A DNA stretch of 64,000 nt from UBA5018 sp947463165 (GCA_943371245.1 CALRTY020000012.1:22987-86986); one strand, 5' to 3'. Shown: positions 16,910 to 25,233, counted from the stretch's first letter. A program made the numbers and translations. The notes: generated from the sequence alone by a model not told the origin.

Positions 16910-17788
16910 ATGACTTCCACCCTCCCCTCAAACATTCGCAACTTGACAACCACTGCACTGTCCACTACAGAACTTCCCGCCAAATCACTGTCCCCAAATT
17001 CATTTTCCCCCAATTCATTGACCCCAGACCCCAGCGCCTCTGATTCAGCTGCAATAGATTCGTCAGTTTCAAATTCGTTGATATCAAGCCTAGATGCTCA
17101 GGTAATACCCGCTAGTCTGCGCATTCGCCAGAGGCTGGAAGAGGCGGGGGTACCCTTTCTCGCCAACGACAATATTTCCGATCATTTAGAGGAAGGCGAC
17201 CTGGATCAACTCGAGAGTGAGGTTGCTGACAAGGTGCGCGATTTGCTGCGGAGCCTGGTTATCGATATCGACAATGATCACAATACCCAGGAAACAGCCG
17301 AGCGCGTTGCTCGCATGTATCTGCACGAGGTATTTAAGGGTCGCTATCACGTTCAACCCAAGATAGCCAGTTTCCCTAACATCAAGAATCTGGATGAAGT
17401 TTACACAGTGGGGCCAATCTCAATTCGTTCCGCCTGCTCACATCATCTAGTGCCCATCCTTGGCAACTGCTGGATTGGCATCAAACCCGGTGAACATGTG
17501 ATTGGCTTATCCAAGTTTGCACGGGTGGCCGATTGGGTCTTCTCCCGCCCCCACATCCAAGAGGAAGCGGTAATCATCCTTGCCGACGAAATTGAACGCC
17601 TCTGCAAGCCAAAAGGCCTGGCAATTCTAGTGAAAGCCCAGCATTACTGCATGAAGTGGCGGGGGGTTAAGGAGCTTCAAACCAGCATGATTAACTCCGT
17701 GGTGCGAGGTGATTTCCGTAAGGATCCAAGTCTGAAAGCAGAATTCTTTGAGTTGGTTAAGCAACAGCAAGATCTGCTGAGCACCTGA
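16910..17788 (+). CDS. folE: GTP cyclohydrolase I with low-complexity N-terminal extension
   Basis: It opens the GTP ring to make dihydroneopterin triphosphate for folate and pterin synthesis. The catalytic domain starts at about residue 65 (IRQRLEEAGVPFLAND) and contains RSACSHHLVPILGNCWIG and AQHYCMKWRGVKE with the zinc-binding Cys and His residues. At 292 residues it is longer than the usual 190-220 because of a Ser/Asn/Pro-rich N-terminus, half of it made of five-residue units from a 15-bp array (KSLSP, NSFSP, NSLTP). The ATG at 16910 is the first in frame; an internal start is possible, which would leave the array untranslated. Confidence 0.92.
   Translation: MTSTLPSNIRNLTTTALSTTELPAKSLSPNSFSPNSLTPDPSASDSAAIDSSVSNSLISSLDAQVIPASLRIRQRLEEAGVPFLANDNISDHLEEGDLDQLESEVADKVRDLLRSLVIDIDNDHNTQETAERVARMYLHEVFKGRYHVQPKIASFPNIKNLDEVYTVGPISIRSACSHHLVPILGNCWIGIKPGEHVIGLSKFARVADWVFSRPHIQEEAVIILADEIERLCKPKGLAILVKAQHYCMKWRGVKELQTSMINSVVRGDFRKDPSLKAEFFELVKQQQDLLST
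16982..17086 (+). repeat. 15-bp array in the 5' part of folE
   Basis: Seven consecutive units in codon register, such as AATTCATTGACCCCA (NSLTP) and GATTCAGCTGCAATA (DSAAI). The second type closely resembles units of the intergenic array at 20698. Confidence 0.85.
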
Positions 17789-17914
17789 GCGCCACGCTGC
17801 CTAGCTGAGCACCTGATCCCCTAGCTGCCTACCTGTTACGCAGCAAAAACCAGCAAAACCCGCCAGACCCAGCGGCTAGCCCAAGCCCCAGCTCGGCTAG
17901 CCCAGGCCCCCAGC

Positions 17915-18457
17915 TCACGGTTGTGCGCCCACCCCTAGCACAGGTCCCAGCCTGGTGGAAGCCTGACGCTGACTACCGCTATTGGCTGAAGGGATAGCCA
18001 CCACCAGCATCACCTGGGCGGCCACATCTGAGGGTTGCAACTGATAACTGGGGCCCTGGGCACCACTGATCAGCAGCCAGCGGCGCTCACCGGGCATCAG
18101 CCGATACCAATGGAAGGCCGTGGCTGGCAAAGCCGCCAGCGCAGCTACCGCTAGGTTCGCCCTAATTAGCTGTCCCTGCCGGGCCTCGCCCGCCAGGGTC
18201 AATTGCTCCAATCCCTGGATCTGCTGCTGCACGGCCCCCTCCAACTGCAGATCGCTGGAGATCTGTTGGCGCATGGCGTTGATTTGGCTCTGGGGATCAG
18301 CGCTCACCCCGGGCACGCACTGCAGCTGGCCAGCATCGGTTAATTGACAGCCGATCAAGTCTTGGGCAAGGCCCAAGGGGGTAAGGCAGGGGGCCCAGAA
18401 GCCGCCAAGGGCGGCCATAGCCAGCAGCAGGGGGGTGCGCAAGCGGAATCTAAGCAT
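17915..18457 (-). CDS. Conserved secreted protein, function unknown
   Basis: The 180-residue product has a signal peptide (residues 1-32, MLRFRLRTPLLLAMAAL...LGLAQ). Its mature part has two cysteines in GCQLTDAGQLQCVPGVSADP, a helix-rich QSQINAMRQQISSDLQLEGAVQQQIQG region and a C-terminal beta-rich segment. It is a picocyanobacterial-type hypothetical and was not assigned a function. The ATG at 18457 gives a normal signal peptide; starts further upstream fall in a 12-bp array and would add an arginine/serine repeat. About 125 bp of repetitive DNA separate its stop from folE. Confidence 0.6.
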   Translation of the reverse strand: MLRFRLRTPLLLAMAALGGFWAPCLTPLGLAQDLIGCQLTDAGQLQCVPGVSADPQSQINAMRQQISSDLQLEGAVQQQIQGLEQLTLAGEARQGQLIRANLAVAALAALPATAFHWYRLMPGERRWLLISGAQGPSYQLQPSDVAAQVMLVVAIPSANSGSQRQASTRLGPVLGVGAQP

Positions 18458-18503
18458 TGATCGGGGCATTGATCTGCGGAGTGATCGGGGCATTGATCGG
18501 GGC
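18456..18503. repeat. 12-bp array overlapping a start codon
   Basis: Four 12-bp units of ATTGATCGGGGC, two of them identical. The preferred start codon of the minus-strand secreted-protein gene is formed by the first unit, and alternative ATG codons recur at repeat spacing. Confidence 0.8.
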
Positions 18504-18548
18504 GTCGAATCAGATTCAGGGCCACCGAAGGGCCCCCAAGACTCTTAC

Positions 18549-19208
18549 TCAGCCGCCAGCGGCTGGCCAAACCTTTACAGCATTTACCAGCTGGCGCACC
18601 CGGTTCAGATCCTTGTCGGCTGGCGAGCGCTCCACGCCACTGGAGGCATCCAGGCCAGTGGGGGCCAATGCGGCGAGGATATCGCCCACCAGCTCAGCTC
18701 GAATGCCGCCGGCCAGCCACCAGGGCACTGGCGACTCAAATCCATGTAGCCATTGCAACGGAATGCGCTGGCCGCTGCCCCCCAGCTGATCGCTCACCCA
18801 GGCATCGAGCAGTAGTCCATCCACCACCGACCCATAGGCCGCCACGGCCGCCAGGTCTTCCGGACGCCGAATACGCAGCGCCTTCCACACCTGCACAGCC
18901 AAATTTTTTCGCAAATCAGCACAGCGCTCTGGGGTTTCAGAGCCGTGTAACTGCAGCACTTGGTGACCACAATCGGGGGAGAGCTGGGCCAGTTGGTCTT
19001 CGGTGGGGTCGGCCACCACCAGCACCCTCTGGCAGCTGGGCGCCGCTGCCGCCACCAGCTGCCAAAGGTCGCCGCGGGCGGCGGGCAACACATGGCGCGG
19101 TGAGGCCTCAACGCCGATCAAACCGATGGCATCCACCCCCAGGGCCGCCACGGCCTCGGCCTGGCCTGGATCTCGCAGACCACAGATCTTGAGCAGTGGG
19201 GCGGCCAT
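18549..19208 (-). CDS. trpF: Phosphoribosylanthranilate isomerase
   Basis: TrpF performs the Amadori rearrangement in tryptophan synthesis. The N-terminus LLKICGLRDPGQAEAVAALG holds the catalytic cysteine, followed by QLHGSETPERC, VDGLLLDAWV (in place of LLLDS) and GLDASSGVERSPADKD near the C-terminus; the PWWLAGGIRAELV segment is the phosphate-binding region. The 219-residue single-domain form is typical of cyanobacteria. It is not near other trp genes here. The start is ATG at 19208. Confidence 0.95.
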   Translation of the reverse strand: MAAPLLKICGLRDPGQAEAVAALGVDAIGLIGVEASPRHVLPAARGDLWQLVAAAAPSCQRVLVVADPTEDQLAQLSPDCGHQVLQLHGSETPERCADLRKNLAVQVWKALRIRRPEDLAAVAAYGSVVDGLLLDAWVSDQLGGSGQRIPLQWLHGFESPVPWWLAGGIRAELVGDILAALAPTGLDASSGVERSPADKDLNRVRQLVNAVKVWPAAGG

Positions 19209-19365
19209 AAGCGCGGCAAGCGGCGGAGGGGGCTGGATGCCGCCATGCAGTTAAAAGCCCCAAAAGCCTCTGGCCTGGAGCTGATCAGCTGGCAGATCCG
19301 GAGCTTGATCTGCTCGGCCATGGCTAGCGCTCGCCAAGGCAAAGCGATCACAGCTTTCTAAGATT

Positions 19366-20667
19366 GTGTCTCACCCCGGCCAGCGCCGGGAATCAGGAAG
19401 ATCGGAGCCCGTGGGCGAAGGCTGGCAACTGCTCAAAATTCGCGGCATCCCCCTGCGTATCCATCCGAGCTGGTTTTTGATCCTGCTGGTGGTGACCTTC
19501 GCTTTTCAAAAGCAGTACAGCATCCAGCTCGGCGCCAATGCCCTCAACGCAAACCTCGGCGCTGGCGGCCTGTGGATCCTGGGCCTGGTCACGGCCCTGT
19601 TGCTGTTCACATCTGTGCTGCTCCACGAGCTGGGCCATTCGCTGGTGGCCCTTAGCCAGGGGGTGAAAGTGCGCAGCATCACCCTGTTCCTGCTGGGGGG
19701 GGTGGCCAGCGTGGAGCGGGAATGCGATACCGCCCTGGGGGCACTGCTGGTGGCGGCCGCCGGCCCGGCCGTGAGCCTGGCCCTAGGGGTGAGCCTGCTG
19801 GCCAGCACCCATCTGGCCGCCCACCTAGCCCCCTGGCTGGGGGCCTTGGTGCAGGAGCTGGGGCGCTTGAACCTGGTGCTGGCCCTGTTCAATCTGTTGC
19901 CAGGTTTGCCCCTCGATGGCGGCTTGATCCTCAAAGCTCTGGTATGGCAGGTCACGGGCAGCCAGCGGCGGGGGGTGGAGGTGGCCAATGCCAGCGGCCG
20001 GTTCATGGCCTATCTGGCCATCGGCCTGGGGGCGGTGCTGCTATTGCGGGGCGGTGGCATTGGCGGCGCCTGGTTGATGTTGCTGGGCTGGTTTGGCCTG
20101 GGAGCCGCCCGCAACCAGAGCCAGATGTTGGCGCTGCAGCAAAGCCTCAACGAATTGAAGGTGCGCGATGCCGCCGGCCGTCGCTATCGAGTGCTGGAGG
20201 CCAGCGACAAACTGCGGGAACTCAGCCGCCTGAGACTGGCCGAGCGCCAAAGCGAGGGCCAGGGCGATTGGCTGCTGGTGACTGACCGGGGCCGTTGGCG
20301 GGGGGTGATCGACGATCAGCCACTGCAGCAGCTGCCGGTGCAGCGCTGGGACACCGATCGGATCGCCGATTACCTGCGGCCCCTCTCCAGCCTGCCCACC
20401 ATTGGCGAAGCAGCGCCCCTGTGGCAAGCGGTGTTGCAGCTGGAGGATGCCGCCACCGACCGGCTGCTGGTGCTCAGCCCCGCGGGTTTACCCAGTGGCA
20501 CGATCGAGAGGCCTGAACTGGGAGAAGCGGTACTGCGCAAACTGGGCCTGAGGCTGCCGGCGGCAATGCTGGATATGGCCCGCCGTCAAAACACCTACCC
20601 GCTGGGGCTGGCCCTGGCCGCCGTAGTGCGCACCATGGTGGCTTCCGGGGAAGCCCGTACCCCTTAA
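19366..20667 (+). CDS. Site-2 protease family (M50) membrane metalloprotease
   Basis: The intramembrane zinc protease motif HELGHSLVAL is in the second hydrophobic block and the aspartate ligand lies in FNLLPGLPLDGGLILKAL. Several transmembrane helices surround these. The C-terminal third is soluble and CBS-like (VLEASDKLRELSRLRLAE and LLVLSPAGLPSGTIERPEL). Such SpoIVFB/rseP-like proteases cleave membrane-bound regulators. The start is a GTG at 19366. After the TAA stop the same reading frame stays open for 46 codons, through a 15-bp array, to a TAG at 20806. Confidence 0.9.
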   Translation: MSHPGQRRESGRSEPVGEGWQLLKIRGIPLRIHPSWFLILLVVTFAFQKQYSIQLGANALNANLGAGGLWILGLVTALLLFTSVLLHELGHSLVALSQGVKVRSITLFLLGGVASVERECDTALGALLVAAAGPAVSLALGVSLLASTHLAAHLAPWLGALVQELGRLNLVLALFNLLPGLPLDGGLILKALVWQVTGSQRRGVEVANASGRFMAYLAIGLGAVLLLRGGGIGGAWLMLLGWFGLGAARNQSQMLALQQSLNELKVRDAAGRRYRVLEASDKLRELSRLRLAERQSEGQGDWLLVTDRGRWRGVIDDQPLQQLPVQRWDTDRIADYLRPLSSLPTIGEAAPLWQAVLQLEDAATDRLLVLSPAGLPSGTIERPELGEAVLRKLGLRLPAAMLDMARRQNTYPLGLALAAVVRTMVASGEARTP

Positions 20668-20697
20668 ACAGAATCCAGGGCAGCTGCACAAATTTCC

Positions 20698-20772
20698 GAT
20701 TCAGCCATAGCCGCTTCCGCCATCGCCTATTCCGCCATTTCCGATTCAGCCATAGCCGATTCAGCCGGCCCA
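20698..20772. repeat. 15-bp array just downstream of the site-2 protease gene
   Basis: Five units of GATTCAGCCATAGCC type (two identical copies at 20698 and 20743). The array lies between convergent genes but is in the same reading frame as the site-2 protease, whose TAA precedes it by 30 bp; it would read DSAIA, ASAIA, YSAIS, DSAIA. Confidence 0.9.
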
Positions 20773-20777
20773 GTTGA

Positions 20778-21596
20778 TCAGCCAGCCGTCTGGGGATCAA
20801 CCCTGTAGTTAGGCCTTGCCGCCTCGATCGCGGCCAGTTCCTGAACCGTGAGCTCGCTTACTGGGGCCAGGGGAAAGCTGGCGGCAGCACATTCCAGCAG
20901 CAAAGACTCCAACTCCCCAATCGCCAGGGGCAAGGGCGGCAGCAAAGGCGCTGGCCCGCCAAACAGCTCCTGCCAAAGAGCTGCTGGCGGTGCCAACAAA
21001 ATCGTGCCGTGCTGCAACAAACATCCAGACCGCCAATGCTGGGCACTGCCAATGCGTTTGACGCCCAGGCCATTAATGGCTGCATCATTAACGCTCAAAT
21101 CATTAATACCCGCACTATTGATTGCCAAACCCTTGCTGGCAACTTGTGCAGCTGTATTTGGGAGGTGAACCAGATCGGCAGCGGTGCTGGTGGCGAAACA
21201 GCTGGGCTGCTGGCGCCGGGCCGGTTGGTGGCCGAACTGCAGTGGCAAACCCATGCGCCCAAAGGCAAGCTGCAGCCAAGCGCAGGCCTCTAGGTAGGCC
21301 TGGCGGCGGCAGCCCGGCGCATCCGGCCACACCAGGGCGTAGCTGAGATCGCCACCATGCAATACAGCTCGACCGCCGCTGGGACGGCGCACCAGATCGA
21401 GGCGCCCCGCCTGGGCCAAGGCCAACCAATGGCTGTCCAGGGGCCGCTGGTGCAGACCGAGCGACAGGGTGGGGCGCCCCCCCCAGCGATAGAGCCTTAG
21501 GGCTGGCCGGCGCTGACTGAGCAACAGGGCGTCGAGAGCCATCTGCCAATCGCCGGGCCGCTGCAAACAAGGCAATAGGCGTAGGGCTTCAGCCAT
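20778..21596 (-). CDS. Lipoate-protein ligase A family protein
   Basis: The biotin/lipoate protein-ligase fold is shown by LRLYRWGGRPTLSLGLHQRP, the RRPSGGRAVLHGGDLSYALV motif and GCLLQHGTILLAPP. The enzyme would attach or transfer lipoyl/octanoyl groups. Lysines expected in the active site (SAQxxxxG...QHG) are partly altered, so exact chemistry is uncertain. A 25-residue insertion of five-residue units (GLAIN, SAGIN, DLSVN, DAAIN) interrupts the domain between QLPARRQQP and the SAQHWRSG strand. It is convergent with the site-2 protease gene. Confidence 0.8.
   Translation of the reverse strand: MAEALRLLPCLQRPGDWQMALDALLLSQRRPALRLYRWGGRPTLSLGLHQRPLDSHWLALAQAGRLDLVRRPSGGRAVLHGGDLSYALVWPDAPGCRRQAYLEACAWLQLAFGRMGLPLQFGHQPARRQQPSCFATSTAADLVHLPNTAAQVASKGLAINSAGINDLSVNDAAINGLGVKRIGSAQHWRSGCLLQHGTILLAPPAALWQELFGGPAPLLPPLPLAIGELESLLLECAAASFPLAPVSELTVQELAAIEAARPNYRVDPQTAG
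21057..21131. repeat. 15-bp array inside the lipoate-ligase-like gene
   Basis: Five 15-bp units in codon register on the minus strand, for example GATGCAGCCATTAAT (DAAIN). The array codes a loop insertion in an otherwise conserved domain. Confidence 0.85.
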
Positions 21597-21609
21597 AGGG
21601 ATGCAGGGA

Positions 21610-21665
21610 CGGGCTGCAGAGGCAAGGCCAAAGCGGGGGCGGGCTGCAGAGGCAAGGCCAAAGCG
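21610..21665. repeat. 30-bp spaced direct duplication
   Basis: A 26-bp sequence beginning CGGGCTGCAGAGGCAAGG occurs twice with a 30-bp period just upstream of the lipoate-ligase-like gene. The copies are identical. Confidence 0.85.
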
Positions 21666-21716
21666 CCGCTGTCGAGGATGCTGAGCTGCTAAGCGGCGCG
21701 ATTTTCGCTGGAACCA

Positions 21717-22493
21717 ATGCCCTGGGCCATGTTGTCACTGCTGCTGCCGCTGGGGGCAGTGGCCGGCCTGCTCTCGGGCCTGCTGGGCATCGGCGGCGGA
21801 CTGATCTTCTCACCACTGCTGCTGTTGCTGGGCCTGGGAGCCCATCAGGCCCTGGCCACCAGCACCCTGGCGATCGTGCCCACCACCCTGGCGGGCACAT
21901 GGGCCCATCTGCGCAGTGGCCAACTACCTGGCAAAGCCGCCCTGGCGATCGCCCTGGGGGCTGGCCTGGGTGGTGCCCTGTTCGGCAAATTGAGCTTTGC
22001 GCTATCGGGCTGGCAGCTGCTTGGTTTGCAAGCGGCGATGTATGGCCTGCTCTGCCTGATGATCCGTCCCAAGGTGGCCATGGCCAGCAAGCAAAGCGCC
22101 AAGCTGCCGCTGGCGGGATTGGCGGCGGTGGGCTCGGTGGCCGGACTCGCTGGCGGCATGCTCGGAGTGGGTGGCGGGCTGGTGATGGTGCCGCTGATGG
22201 TGCAATTGCTGGCCGTGCCGGTACACCTGGCGATTCGACTCAGCACCCTGGCGGTGTTAGCGGCCTCCAGCATTGCGGCGGTGGGCTTTGTCGAGAACGG
22301 TCGAGCCCTGGTGTGGGTGGGGCTGACCCTGGGGAGCACGGCGGCGATCGCGGCCCAGTGGTCGGCGGCACGGCTGGATCAGGTGCCGGAGCAGCGGCTG
22401 GTGTGGCTACTGAGGCTGCTGACGCTGCTGCTGGCGCTGGACAGTGGACGGCGAGCCCTACAGCTATTGCTAAGCGGTGCCGGCCAGCAGTGA
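21717..22493 (+). CDS. TSUP family (TauE/SafE) membrane transporter
   Basis: The 258-residue protein has about eight hydrophobic helices and the two repeated glycine-rich motifs of the family, GLLSGLLGIGGGLIFSPLL and VAGLAGGMLGVGGGLVMVPLM, which mark the two inverted halves. TSUP proteins export sulfite or other organic sulfur anions or carboxylates; the substrate here is unknown. The ATG at 21717 or 21729 is the start. It converges on crr6, with a terminator between them. Confidence 0.9.
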   Translation: MPWAMLSLLLPLGAVAGLLSGLLGIGGGLIFSPLLLLLGLGAHQALATSTLAIVPTTLAGTWAHLRSGQLPGKAALAIALGAGLGGALFGKLSFALSGWQLLGLQAAMYGLLCLMIRPKVAMASKQSAKLPLAGLAAVGSVAGLAGGMLGVGGGLVMVPLMVQLLAVPVHLAIRLSTLAVLAASSIAAVGFVENGRALVWVGLTLGSTAAIAAQWSAARLDQVPEQRLVWLLRLLTLLLALDSGRRALQLLLSGAGQQ

Positions 22494-22515
22494 AAGCTCG
22501 ATCAAATTGCCCCAC

Positions 22516-22538
22516 AAAAAAATGCGGCAATGCCGCAT
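22516..22538 (-). terminator. Rho-independent terminator of crr6
   Basis: On the minus strand the hairpin ATGCGGC/GCCGCAT with a three-base loop is followed directly by a run of seven T. It lies 27 bp after the crr6 stop codon. Confidence 0.75.
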
Positions 22539-22564
22539 CAAAATCATTGCCGTGGCGCCAGTGA

Positions 22565-23062
22565 TCAGGCGGGCGGTAGGGGAATCCAAAAGCTGGCATC
22601 GAGTTCAAAACCAAGCACTGCCGCCATCTGGCCAAGACCCTGACGACAGTTGAGACCCTGACTACGGGCCCAGCCATCGAGCAGGAACAGCCGATGGGTC
22701 ATCCAAAGCTCCAGGCTCTCGGCGGCAAAGCGGATGCCCTCGTTACGGCTGAAGCCATGGGGCAACAGCATCGCCACATGGCGGGTGAGCTGGCCGCTAC
22801 CCCTTTCCAACACCAGGGGCAGCCAGGGATAGGTGGCATCGGCCCGCAGCGCCCACAGCCGCAGTTCCGGGATCTCGGATAGCTCCCGGAGATCTTCGGC
22901 GGCTCGGGGCCAACTGAATTGCAGTTCCAACTCCCCGGCCCGCTGCAGCAGGGCTTGGGGTGTCAGAGCCGCCCAGGCGTGGAGAGGGGAGAGATCGAGC
23001 TGGAGCAGCTGATCTGCCGTCACCGTTACCCCGGCCGGTGCCGCCTGAAAGGAATCGGCCAT
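22565..23062 (-). CDS. crr6: Chlororespiratory reduction 6 (CRR6) family protein
   Basis: CRR6 proteins help mature NdhI, a subunit of the photosynthetic NDH-1 complex. The diagnostic segment LSEIPELRLWALRADATYPWL is followed by LLPHGFSRNEGIRFAAESLELW and the C-terminal MAAVLGFELDASFW, in the same order as family members. The ATG at 23062 fits the family length of about 160; the frame is open further upstream but overlaps the psaM promoter region. It is divergent from psaM with about 90 bp between starts, and followed by a terminator. Confidence 0.85.
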   Translation of the reverse strand: MADSFQAAPAGVTVTADQLLQLDLSPLHAWAALTPQALLQRAGELELQFSWPRAAEDLRELSEIPELRLWALRADATYPWLPLVLERGSGQLTRHVAMLLPHGFSRNEGIRFAAESLELWMTHRLFLLDGWARSQGLNCRQGLGQMAAVLGFELDASFWIPLPPA

Positions 23063-23151
23063 CAAGAGCTGTGACAGCAAGCCAGAAGCAGCCCGACCGT
23101 AGCCACCTGACAGCAAACAATGGTGGTGTTGTTCCTATTGCCGCTCCTGCC

Positions 23152-23256
23152 ATGGTTTCCGCCCTCAGCCAAGCCGAAGTGCTGATCGCACTGGTAGTCG
23201 CCGCCCACGCCGGCGTACTGGCCGTGCGTCTGTCGGTGAGCCTCTACAACTCCTGA
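23152..23256 (+). CDS. psaM: Photosystem I reaction centre subunit XII
   Basis: The 34-residue single-span protein MVSALSQAEVLIALVVAAHAG... has the family layout: a short N-terminus with SQAEV, one membrane helix, and a final AVRLSVSLYNS. PsaM sits at the monomer interface of trimeric photosystem I. Its length and position beside crr6 suit a photosynthesis cluster. Confidence 0.9.
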   Translation: MVSALSQAEVLIALVVAAHAGVLAVRLSVSLYNS

Positions 23257-23710
23257 TCACCCCCAGCCAAACCTGAGCGGCTGATCCAAACAGCAGATCG
23301 CTGGGCCAAAGCCCGGATCGCTGCTGAATTGGTCGCTCAGCCCAATGCTCACTCAGCCTCACCGGCCGGACCAGGGTAACCAGCACACCAGCCTCACCAG
23401 TGCCTGATCACAAAAGCGCCGGTATGGCTGAGGCCCGCGCCACGGCAAAAGCTTGGCAAAGCTCGAACTAAGCGCTAGAACCACACAAATAGCCTCGCAG
23501 ATTCCTGCAGTCCGATCCCTGAGTCGAGCGCAGCTTTCTTTGGGGTAGATCACCTGACACCGCATGCGCCGCAGCGCTTTGGCCCCGATCCAGCCCCTCA
23601 GCACCGCCCCGGCGCCCGCGATCAGCGGTGGTCGCCTACTGGGCGGTGGCACAGAAGAGGCCGCCAGCGAAGCCTGCCTGCAGCAGGAACGGCGGGAGCT
23701 GCATTGCAGC
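23257..23710. other. Intergenic region, psaM to TM protein
   Basis: No gene is supported. The first 150 bp hold loosely repeated CAGATCGCTGG/GGATCGCTGC-like words. A frame from ATG 23564 runs into the next gene but its first 49 residues look non-coding. Confidence 0.5.
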
Positions 23711-24046
23711 ATGATTGCCCTCACCGTGAAGCTGGCCCTGGGCTTGCTGATTGGGGTGAGCTTGGTGCAACTGGCTGGCGCCTATCAGGAGCGGATGGAG
23801 CGCCACGGCGAACTTACGGCGGTGCTGGATCTGGAACTAGGCAAACTGAACAAAGCCCGCGAGCGGTTTGATCAGCTATTCAGCACCAATGGCGAGCAAA
23901 GACTGATTCGCGAGCAAAGCCAATGGATCGCCCCCAACCGCCTGAGGGTGGTTTGGCGGGAGCAGAGCGCAGCAAAGGCGCTGGGATCATTGCCAACGGT
24001 TGAGCCGGGCCAGCCAATACCGCCCTGGAGCTCCTCGGCTCCGTAG
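23711..24046 (+). CDS. Small single-span membrane protein
   Basis: From the ATG at 23711 the 111-residue product has one N-terminal helix (IALTVKLALGLLIGVSLVQLAG), then a charged helical stretch (YQERMERHGELTAVLDLELG, NKARERFDQLF) that may be coiled coil, and a proline-rich end. Picocyanobacterial membrane proteins with this layout, sometimes linked to cell-division or thylakoid-associated functions, are uncharacterised. The frame is open to 23564, but the extra residues are unlike protein. It ends 28 bp before por. Confidence 0.55.
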   Translation: MIALTVKLALGLLIGVSLVQLAGAYQERMERHGELTAVLDLELGKLNKARERFDQLFSTNGEQRLIREQSQWIAPNRLRVVWREQSAAKALGSLPTVEPGQPIPPWSSSAP

Positions 24047-24074
24047 GTTGGGAGGTCATCGCCCGCTCAGGTTC

Positions 24075-25058
24075 ATGGTTGCTTCAGGCGCCGCTGGCAC
24101 TCCCGGAACGGTTCTGATCACCGGCACCACCTCAGGGGTTGGCCTCAACGCCGTAAAAGCGCTGATCGATCGCGGTTGGTACGTGGTTACCTTGAACCGC
24201 GATCCTGTGCGGGCCGCCGAGGCTGCCGCCACCTTGGCTATCCCTACGGCCCAGCTCAGCCATCTACGCATGGACCTGGGCGACCTGGAGAGCGTGCGAG
24301 TGGGGGTGGAAACCCTGGTGGCTTCCCTGGGCAGACCAATCGATGCCCTGGTGATCAATGCCGCGGTGTACAAACCGAGCCTGAAACAGCCTGAGCGCTC
24401 TCCCCAGGGTTATGAGCAGTCGATGGCCACCAATCATTTAGGCCACTTCCTACTGATTCAACTGATGCTGGCCGACCTGCAGAAGTCAAGCCATCCATCC
24501 CGCCGGCTGATAATCCTGGGCACCGTAACCGCTAACTCCAAGGAACTGGGAGGCAAGATCCCGATCCCCGCCCCAGCCGACCTTGGTGATCTATCTGGCT
24601 TTGAAGCGGGCTTTAAGGAGCCGATTGCCATGGCCAATGGCAAACCATTCAAACCTGGAAAGGCCTACAAGGATAGTAAACTCTGCAACATGATCACCAG
24701 TCAGGAGTTGCATCGCCGCCTGCACGAGAGCACCGGGATTGTCTTCAGCTCTCTCTACCCCGGTTGCGTAGCCGACACCCCCCTGTTTCGCAACACGCCG
24801 CAATTGTTCCAGAAAGTGTTTCCCTGGTTTCAAAAAAACATCACTGGTGGCTACGTAAGTCAGGCCCTGGCTGGCGAACGGGTGGCCCAGGTGGTGGCCG
24901 ATCCAGAATTTGCAGCATCTGGGGTGCACTGGAGCTGGGGTAATCGTCAAAAACAAGGGGGCAAACAATTCAGCCAAGAACTATCCGACAAGGTCAGCAA
25001 TCCAACCACTGCCGCCAAGATGTGGGACTATTCGCTGAAACTGGTGGGCCTAGCATGA
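24075..25058 (+). CDS. por: Light-dependent protochlorophyllide reductase
   Basis: LPOR reduces the D ring of protochlorophyllide using light and NADPH. The protein shows TVLITGTTSGVGLNAVKAL (NADPH site), LVINAAVYKP and the catalytic AYKDSKLCNMITSQELHRRL. It continues with SSLYPGCVADTPLFRNTP and WSWGNRQKQGGKQFSQ, all characteristic of LPOR rather than general SDRs. The ATG at 24075 gives the normal 327 residues; an open frame to 24000 has no family support. Confidence 0.96.
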   Translation: MVASGAAGTPGTVLITGTTSGVGLNAVKALIDRGWYVVTLNRDPVRAAEAAATLAIPTAQLSHLRMDLGDLESVRVGVETLVASLGRPIDALVINAAVYKPSLKQPERSPQGYEQSMATNHLGHFLLIQLMLADLQKSSHPSRRLIILGTVTANSKELGGKIPIPAPADLGDLSGFEAGFKEPIAMANGKPFKPGKAYKDSKLCNMITSQELHRRLHESTGIVFSSLYPGCVADTPLFRNTPQLFQKVFPWFQKNITGGYVSQALAGERVAQVVADPEFAASGVHWSWGNRQKQGGKQFSQELSDKVSNPTTAAKMWDYSLKLVGLA

Positions 25059-25190
25059 GCGGCAGCGGGCCGCTGAGGGGCTGAGGCGCTGCACCCGCTG
25101 CCTGGCCAGATTGACTGGATCCGAGCTGCCGGCAGGGCTGGGGCTAAGTCATTAGCGGCTGGGCGGCGGCCCTAAGCAAGCTCTGGAAAA

Positions 25191-25233
25191 CCGGAGCCAG
25201 GGCCATTCAGCCCTGATGCAGCAAAGGCTCCGG
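25191..25233. other. Nested hairpin between convergent genes
   Basis: Outer arms CCGGAGCC and GGCTCCGG enclose inner arms AGGGC and GCCCT. It sits between por and the CHAD gene and could end transcription from either side, though no U-tract follows. Confidence 0.45.

Noticed and set aside
20474..20800. Minus-strand frame with NRLWLNRKWRNRRWRK
   Set aside because: It is the reverse reading of the 15-bp array and the end of the site-2 protease gene; Arg/Trp-rich and not protein-like.
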